A stretch of 40,010 bases of DNA from positions 32,958 to 72,967 of the forward strand of contig RWJK01001699.1 of the NCBI GenBank assembly GCA_004335835.1. The letters run 5' to 3'. Of the stretch, positions 34,083-40,010 are shown piece by piece (the first letter of the stretch is position 1; each line of letters opens with the position of its first letter). The position numbers and the translations under genes are program-made. The notes below the pieces were generated by a model that worked only from the letters and a program-made list of their open reading frames with translations, was not told the DNA's origin and did no database searches. The DNA is from Scenedesmus sp. ARA3. Lineage: Eukaryota; Chlorophyta; Chlorophyceae; Sphaeropleales; Scenedesmaceae.

Positions 34083-37000
34083 CAGCTGGAGCCAGGATGC
34101 CTGGACCTGCAGCCGCCAGGACAGCTGCAGGAGCAGCAGCAGCTAACGGCAGGCAGGCAGCACACGGGCAAGTCCAAGGGCGTAACGCTGCACAGCGCCA
34201 GCGGCAGCGTGCAGGTGCTAACAGGCTGCCAGCTGCCGGGGCAGCAAACGCTCGCAATGCTGCAAAGGGGCCAGCATCAGCAGCTGCAGCAGCGGCGGCT
34301 GCTGCTGAAGCAGAGCTTGACGATGCCAGTCCTGCAGCTGATGGCAACGATGGCCAGCTGTCACCCTTTGCGGATGCAGACTGGCGCTTTGACTGGGGAG
34401 GGCCTGGCTCGCCTGCTGCTGCATATGCAGCGCAGCAGCAGTCGCTGCTGAACCAGACCTTCCCAGACAGCCCACAGTTCAGGACTGGGAGGGTGTTTGA
34501 GATTCCAGCTGATGCAGGCATGGACATGCCAGCAGCAGCAGCGGCAGCAGCTGGGTCGATGCATGGGGCAGGCATGGTAGGCCAGCAGCAGCAGGTACAC
34601 CATGGAAGCCCTGCGCAGCTTGCGGCAATGGCAGCACAGGCAGCAGGCTACGGCAATGGGCTGCCACAGGGGCCCCTGCCGCTGGCGCAGCTACAACTTC
34701 TGCAGCAGCAGCAGCAAGTTCAGGACTGCGGCTGGCTAGGCATGCATTCGGGAGTGGAGGTGCGGCACTGTCTGATGCCATAGGCAGCACTGAACTTGTG
34801 TGGGGATTTGGCAGCTGTACATGTTGAAATGACTGCTGGACGAACATGCTCTATTATGTGCTGCGCACAAGTTGAATGGGGTTCAAAGTGCGTATGGCTG
34901 CTTATGCTGCTGTGCAGGGTACCACTGGCTCGCCCGCCTACACCATCCAGCTGATGCAGCAGCAGATGCAGCCACAGCAGCTGCGGCAGTCGTGCCACAC
35001 GCTGGCAGATGTGTCTGATGCGCTGCAAGCTGCTCAGGGCTTTGCAGACCCTGCAGTGCGGATGCACCTGATCAAAGAGCTCAAACAGAAGCAGTACAAG
35101 GTGAGCTGCGCACCTGACCAGCAGCTGAGCCCCTCAGCAGCAGCAGCGGCAGCTGGTTTGTAGGTGTTGATCAGCGTATACCGCAGAAGCTGCTGCACAC
35201 ATTGGCTACATGCAGACACCAACGGCCTGACATATCTTGGCAGCGGCAACTGCAGCTGCTCTGTTTCCTTCTTGAGATACTCCGGGCACTGCTGGGACCT
35301 CCATGGTCTCTGAGCCACCAAGCATACTGTGATATAGCACTGTCCAAACCGGCACCCCCGCAATCCCTGCTTGCTGCAGCTGGAGCTGGAGCAGCAGATA
35401 GCTGAGCGGGAGGCGACCCGCCAAGCTGCCAAGGCTGCTGCAGCAGCGCGCGAAGCAGCAGAGGATGCAGCACGCGCAGCAGCGCCGCCACCGTGGGACC
35501 CGGCGGCCAGGGCTAGCAGGTGGGTGCGCTGTTAGAGGTCATGCAGTGCTCCACACATATGCGCCAACCTGTTGTTCTAGTGTGCGTCACTTCGTACGCA
35601 TGGGTGGCTGATGGTCGCGCTGCTGCTGCTGCTGTTAGGTGGGGTGGTGGTGGCGAGCCGCTGCGCAGCATTGATGGCGCGGCTGTGGCTGACCTGAGGG
35701 CCATGAAGAGCAGGTGAGCCGTGGCGAGGTGCTCCAGTGGCGAGCTGGCAAAACTGGCAGCGCTGCAGCAGCTCTGCAGCAACCGCAGCAAGTACCCTCT
35801 CTCGCTCAGCATGCAGTCTCATTTGCGCATTTGTAGTCAACTTCCTCCATGCAACATAAAGAGTGTGTGCATGATTGCCTGCAGGTTATCCGTGCCAGGC
35901 CTTGAGCCTTTCAACGCGCTGTTGCAGCAGCAGCAGGCGGCCCTTCCTGCTGCGCTCAACAGCGGGCATGTTGCACAGCAGCTGCAGCAGCTGGGACTGG
36001 CCAGCTCGCCGCCTGCTGCAGCAATGCTTGCAGCAGCAGCTGCTGCGGCAGGGAGCCATGTGCTGCTCAACGGCAACGACGAGGCGGCAGCGGCCGCTGC
36101 TGCTGCTGCTGCTGCCGCTGGAGGCAAGTTCTTCATGAGTGGCCTGACTGAGCTGAAGGTATGTGGGCCTAAACCAGCGCGCGCCCGCCACACAGCTGGT
36201 CAACATGTCCTGTGTTCAATGTGTGCAGTCTGCCAGCAGGGCACGCTGAGGTTCCTGCTGTTGCGCAACGGATCCATTGGGGTCTGCCATGCGCTGTGCT
36301 GTCCATAGCCAAGCGCGCTGATATTGGGAGCACCAACATACGCTGTTGTGATTGCAAAGCACTTTGCAAGCCGCGGATGCTCCAGCGCAGTCTTCCATGC
36401 GCTTTGCTGTCTTCTGCTGTGCCTGCAGGCTGGCCCGTCAGTGCAGCAGCGCGCTGCAGCTGCAGCCGCACGCCAGCAGCTGCTGGACGATCTGCAGGCG
36501 CAAGTGGCAGAGAAGGCAGCACGCGCAGCAGCTGAGGCTGCGGCAGAGGCAGCACGCACAGCTGTTGAGGAGGCGGCTATCCACCGCTACTATGCTGGCC
36601 AGCAGCAGCAGCAGCAGCGGAGTCCTCCGCAGGGGCAGCAGCAGAGCCCTCCGCAGGCAGCACAGCAAGTGCAGCTGCAGCAGTCATCTGGCTGGAACCC
36701 TACTGGTGCAGGCAGTGCCTTTGGGATCAACAGTGGCAGCCAAGCGATGCTGCAGGTGCTAACTGCTGAGGCGTCTGGCCGAGCGCTGCATGCAGCAGCT
36801 GCTGGTGCAAGCGGCAGCAATGCAGCACGCACGCTATCAGCTGGGCCAGTTGCAGTGCGGAAAGGCAAAAGCAAACGCGTCATAGAGGCACCTTGGCTGG
36901 ATCAGCTGCAGCAACCATCACAGCAAACTGCACAGCAAACTGCACAGCAGCAGCAGCAGCAGAAGCTGTTATCGGCTCAAGCTTCCAGCTATGCTGTTGC

Positions 37001-39181
37001 AGCGCACCAGGAGCAGCAGCAGCAGCAGCTGGGCTCCAGCAGCAGCACCCTGTGTGTTGCACCCCTTGTGCAGGCGCAGTCGCTGGCCAGTGCTGCTGCT
37101 GCTGCCGGGGAGCAGCTGAGCAGCCAGCAGCTGGCGGCTGCTCTGCAGGAGGTGCAGCAGGAGCAGCAGCTGATGTGGCAGGAGTTCACGCGCCAGGCGA
37201 GGTGAGGCGCAACACAGCTGCTGTGCCTGTAGACACGTGCACAGTGAGGATATCTGACCCCTCAATGTGTCTGCATGCTGCAGCATGCGGTCATGTGTGC
37301 AGGCACCGACCACACCCAGGGGCGACTTGGGGACCGGCGCGGGCTTCTGATGATGCCTGGTTGTTGCTGTGTGCTCTAGGGCCATGCTCAGTGCATTGCT
37401 GTCAACCAGGGGTGTTCTGTGGATCTTTAACTTGCGCTGACATCTGTTCACTGCTGCGTGCTGTGTGCTGTGTGATGTGTGCCTGCAGCGCATTGGAACA
37501 GCTGCTGGCAGGCAAGCGCCTGTCGCCGTCTGACAGTCAGCAAGCTTGGGACGAGCTGCAGCGCATGCGTGGGGTGCTGGGCCAGGCTCAGGAGCAGCAG
37601 CAGGCATTGCAGCATAAGTATGACCAGCAGCAACAGCAGCAGCAGCGGTCGCCGCGGCAGCGGCGCTCGCCACCGCAGCGGCAGCAGCAGCAGCAGCAGC
37701 AGGAGCCGTGGCTGAGTCAGCAGCACAGCACGCTGCATGTGAGCTCGCAGCCTCTGGATCTGGAGCAGCAGCAGCAGCAGGATGGTGGACTTGATGACGA
37801 GCTGGCTGGTGATGCGCTGGATGCTTTCATGGTGGAGACAAAGATGGTGAGTGAGGCTAGCAGTGCAGCTGGTGGTGTGGTCTGCCGCTTGCATGTGGCT
37901 GCGCAGATGCTGCTGCACCTCAACTATGCATGACTGCATGCCTCGACATGTGCTGCATCAGCAGGCAGCGACACACATGCTCAGCCAGTTACGCTCACGC
38001 TGCAATCTATGCTGCAGTGATGTGCGCTGCTGCAACTGCCCTCTTCAAGTGACAATGGACGCGTCTCCTGCGGACGTGTGCAGCATTATGTCTCATGGCT
38101 GGTGTTTGCATAATTAAATTACGCCTGCCTGCCTGCCTGCCTGCCTGCTTGCCCACCTGTCTGCGTGCCTGCATGCCGGCTGCTTGCAGGTGCCTGTCAC
38201 TGTGAACAGCATCCCTGAGAGCAGCGGGGTGGGGTCATCACTGATGCAGCTGATGATTCCCCCGGCAGTGCTGGCAGCTGACGGCAGCCGCCTGGGCCAG
38301 CCGGTGCAGCACTTCAACAGGTGCGCGAAAGCTGGGCATGTATCCGCAGTGTGTGCTTGCAGCGGTGCTGCAGCGTTTTCAGCGACAAAGTCCGGGCGTC
38401 AATAAGGATCGCACTCTTTGGATGTCAGCAGCGCAAGCCTACAACGAGCTGTCCTTTCGTGACTTGCTGCATCTGTTGGGCATTGCCAGGGATTATGAAC
38501 TGCACATGTTGGCGGCAGATCAGCGCAGCATGCGTCACTGCCATGAACCGCAGCTCACTCCTGCTGCTTGTCTGCATGTATTTGTTGTGCAGGTATGGCG
38601 GGTATGGCCTTGACGCTGAGCTGTCAGGCTGCAGTGTGGCGTCAGCAAACCTGCAGGCCAGGGGCGGCCAAGCCAGCAGCAGCAGCGCGGTGTTTGGCGG
38701 CTGGCAAGGCAAGCAGCGGCAGCAGCAGCAGCAGGGCTCACAGCGGCCGCCCGCCTCGCCACCTATACTGCGCGGAGACAGGTGGGGGCAACGTCCACTG
38801 TACTTTGTTTACTTTGAACAGCTCCAGGCATCGTTGGCCTTTTCGGCATGCACACATGCTGGTTTGGCACAGCGCTATAGTGCATGGGTGCTCCAAACAA
38901 CTTGGCGTGTTTGGCGTGATAACGGCATCGCGCTGCTGGCTGCCGCAATCTGCTGCTGCAGGTTTGTTGATGGCAGGCCTGAGAAGCAGCCAGCTGGCAG
39001 CGGCACAGCAAGGGCAGCCAACCACCAGCAGCAGCAGCAGCAGCAGCGTGCATCCCCGCCCAGGAGAGCTAACGCTGGCAATGCACAGGCAGCAAAGGCA
39101 CCTGCAAGGGGTGGCAGAGGGACGGGTGGTGGTGCTGCTGGCAGCGCTGGCAAGGCGAGCAATGCCAGGAGGAGGGTGTGA
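32585..39181 (+). CDS. Large Gln/Ala-rich coiled-coil protein, unrecognised
   Basis: Predicted 1223 aa. Exons: 32585-32834, 33101-33174, 33507-33677, 33884-34717, 34918-35100, 35380-35519, 35639-35713, 35885-36158, 36429-37201, 37489-37846, 38190-38320, 38593-38781, 38962-39181. All phases agree over 13 exons, which is strong support for the gene. No enzyme domain is visible. Coiled-coil segments: about 70-108 (DLLQELSNRQAELNTLVLQ), 490-540 (LELEQQIAEREATRQAAK), 670-720 (QLLDDLQAQVAEKAARAA) and 925-990. Between them lie polyGln and polyAla runs coded by CAG/GCA repeats. Two GYG-type motifs stand out: GYGLPARASVN near 109 and RYGGYGLDAEL near 1088. The tail is basic (GKASNARRRV). The pattern of short helices resembles centrosome or basal-body proteins such as CSPP1 or CCDC66, but I cannot claim homology. 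The donors of exon 4 (CAA|GTTCAG, or CAG|GTACAC 123 bases earlier) are ambiguous. Confidence 0.8.
38123..38150 (+). repeat. (GCCT)n microsatellite in intron 10 of the coiled-coil gene
   Basis: Six uninterrupted GCCT units followed by degenerate ones up to about 38180, just before the acceptor of exon 11. It is simple sequence and may serve as the pyrimidine-rich tract. Confidence 0.85.
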
Positions 39182-39500
39182 CAGGATGCCTGCCGCAGGG
39201 ATGTTGCTGTCATTGATACAGGACTGTGGCGGCTACTTGATTCTGTATTGCCAAGGCAGACGGCAGCTTGCTAGTTGAACCTGCTGAGACGGCTGTGGGT
39301 TGCATGGGTGGGTGATTGATTCCGCCACCATTTTTGAATTGCTCGGTCTGGCCACAGCTGCAGGTCATTGCACTTGTGTTGTTGAGCGTGAAATGTATTC
39401 AAAGCCAGCCAGCTAGTTCTGGGCGGCTGACACTGCTTGAGCAGCTGGCAACGACCTGCTTGGTTACACTGGGTCTGGTACCACCCTCTGGTTGCCTTTT

Positions 39501-39505
39501 TGTAA
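39501..39505 (+). terminator. Likely TGTAA poly(A) signal of the coiled-coil gene
   Basis: TGTAA lies 320 bases after the stop codon at 39179-39181 on the coding strand, a usual chlorophyte 3' UTR length. Confidence 0.5.
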
Positions 39506-39670
39506 CTATATCAGCTGAAGTTGCCATCAAGGTGGTGCTGATGTGCATGCCATCGGATGTACTAGCCATCCTGCTATCAGCTGCTGTGGCATACACATGT
39601 GCATTCAAAGGATGTGGCTGGTGCTGCTGCAGTCGCGCATGCATGCAATGGTTACCAAAGGTCAACAATC

Positions 39671-39718
39671 TGACGTCACAAAGGTCACAAAGGTCATCGT
39701 GTCAACATTTTGACGTCA
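39671..39718. promoter_or_regulatory. Pair of TGACGTCA palindromes with TCACAAAGG repeats
   Basis: Two perfect TGACGTCA palindromes (the CRE-type bZIP site) start exactly 40 bp apart at 39671 and 39711. Between them GTCACAAAG-like units repeat in tandem. The regular layout suggests a transcription factor cluster, perhaps of a gene beyond the right edge. It could also be a decayed repeat. Confidence 0.5.
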
Positions 39719-40010
39719 CAGTGACACAAGCACAACAATGACGTGCCGCACAGAGTAGCAGTCAGCCGCCGCTTGGCGCGGTACGGCTGCTGCCACTGCA
39801 GCCCATCAGCATACAACTACTATCAACAAATGTACTACGCCGCGTACTACGCCGCGTGGCGGCCATGACAGCCGCAGCGTGCAGCCTGAACACCTGATGA
39901 CGAGCACGGGTTGCCGTTTAGTGCAGAAAAGCCACAGAATGTACGCCTTTCTTGAAAAGGCTTGGGGTGTGCGTAATGCTTGCAAACATGATGGTGTAGT
40001 CCCTTCTGTT

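Larger units (their letters stand above)
39182..40010. other. 3' flank of the coiled-coil gene
   Basis: Holds the 3' UTR of the preceding gene and then unassigned sequence to the end of the window. An open frame of 141 codons at 39316-39741 (+) resembles nothing known and overlaps the likely 3' UTR. A 12-bp direct repeat TACTACGCCGCG lies at about 39833-39856. Any gene further right is cut off by the window edge. Confidence 0.5.

Noticed and set aside
33988..34575. 195-codon minus-strand frame rich in Ala and Cys
   Set aside because: Shadow of the Gln/Ala-rich exon on the plus strand; GCA/CAG repeats leave several frames open.
36969..37673. 234-codon minus-strand frame
   Set aside because: Also a shadow of repeat-rich coding exons, and it crosses the true intron 9 of the coiled-coil gene.

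Overview
The window looks like nuclear DNA of a green alga, probably a core chlorophyte of the Chlamydomonas/Scenedesmus kind. Genes are broken into many short exons with GT-AG introns. TGTAA, the usual chlorophyte poly(A) signal, lies just past several stop codons. GCA/CTG triplet tracts fill introns and coding sequence. The six proteins are typical of algae. All gene models were spliced by eye. In every model each exon junction keeps the reading frame, which is the main support for the structures. No bacterial operon, phage, CRISPR array, rRNA or tRNA gene was seen.

Layout: 1-1897, no convincing gene. 1898-7449 (+), an 11-exon cationic amino acid transporter of the APC superfamily (596 aa). 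7450-10458, its 3' UTR and about 2.5 kb without a clear gene. 10459-14040 (-), an 8-exon Aurora/CALK-like Ser/Thr kinase (679 aa). 14041-16231, intergenic. 16232-20689 (-), a secreted or membrane-anchored family 5 glycoside hydrolase with three N-terminal Cys/Trp-rich CBM1-like modules (about 673 aa). 20690-22344, intergenic. 22345-27810 (-), a 12-exon Na+/H+ antiporter of the NHA/SLC9B type (765 aa). 28455-32069 (-), a 5-exon GET3/TRC40 (ArsA-type) ATPase (358 aa). 32070-32584, a short divergent promoter. 32585-39181 (+), a 13-exon Gln/Ala-rich coiled-coil protein (1223 aa) that I do not recognise. 39182-40010, 3' flank.

The genes do not form a pathway: two are ion or nutrient transporters, one is a regulatory kinase, one acts on beta-glucans, one targets tail-anchored proteins, and one is a probable structural protein.

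The most unusual signal is in the introns. In the amino acid transporter and in GET3, the edges of exons, together with their splice sites, have been duplicated in tandem into the neighbouring intron at six separate places. The clearest case is in GET3: three extra 66-nt blocks, each flanked by AG and GT, in frame and free of stops, lie before the exon that encodes the Met-rich client-binding segment. If spliced in, they would insert one to three extra 22-residue repeats there. In the transporter, an upstream acceptor copy would add 78 codons in frame.
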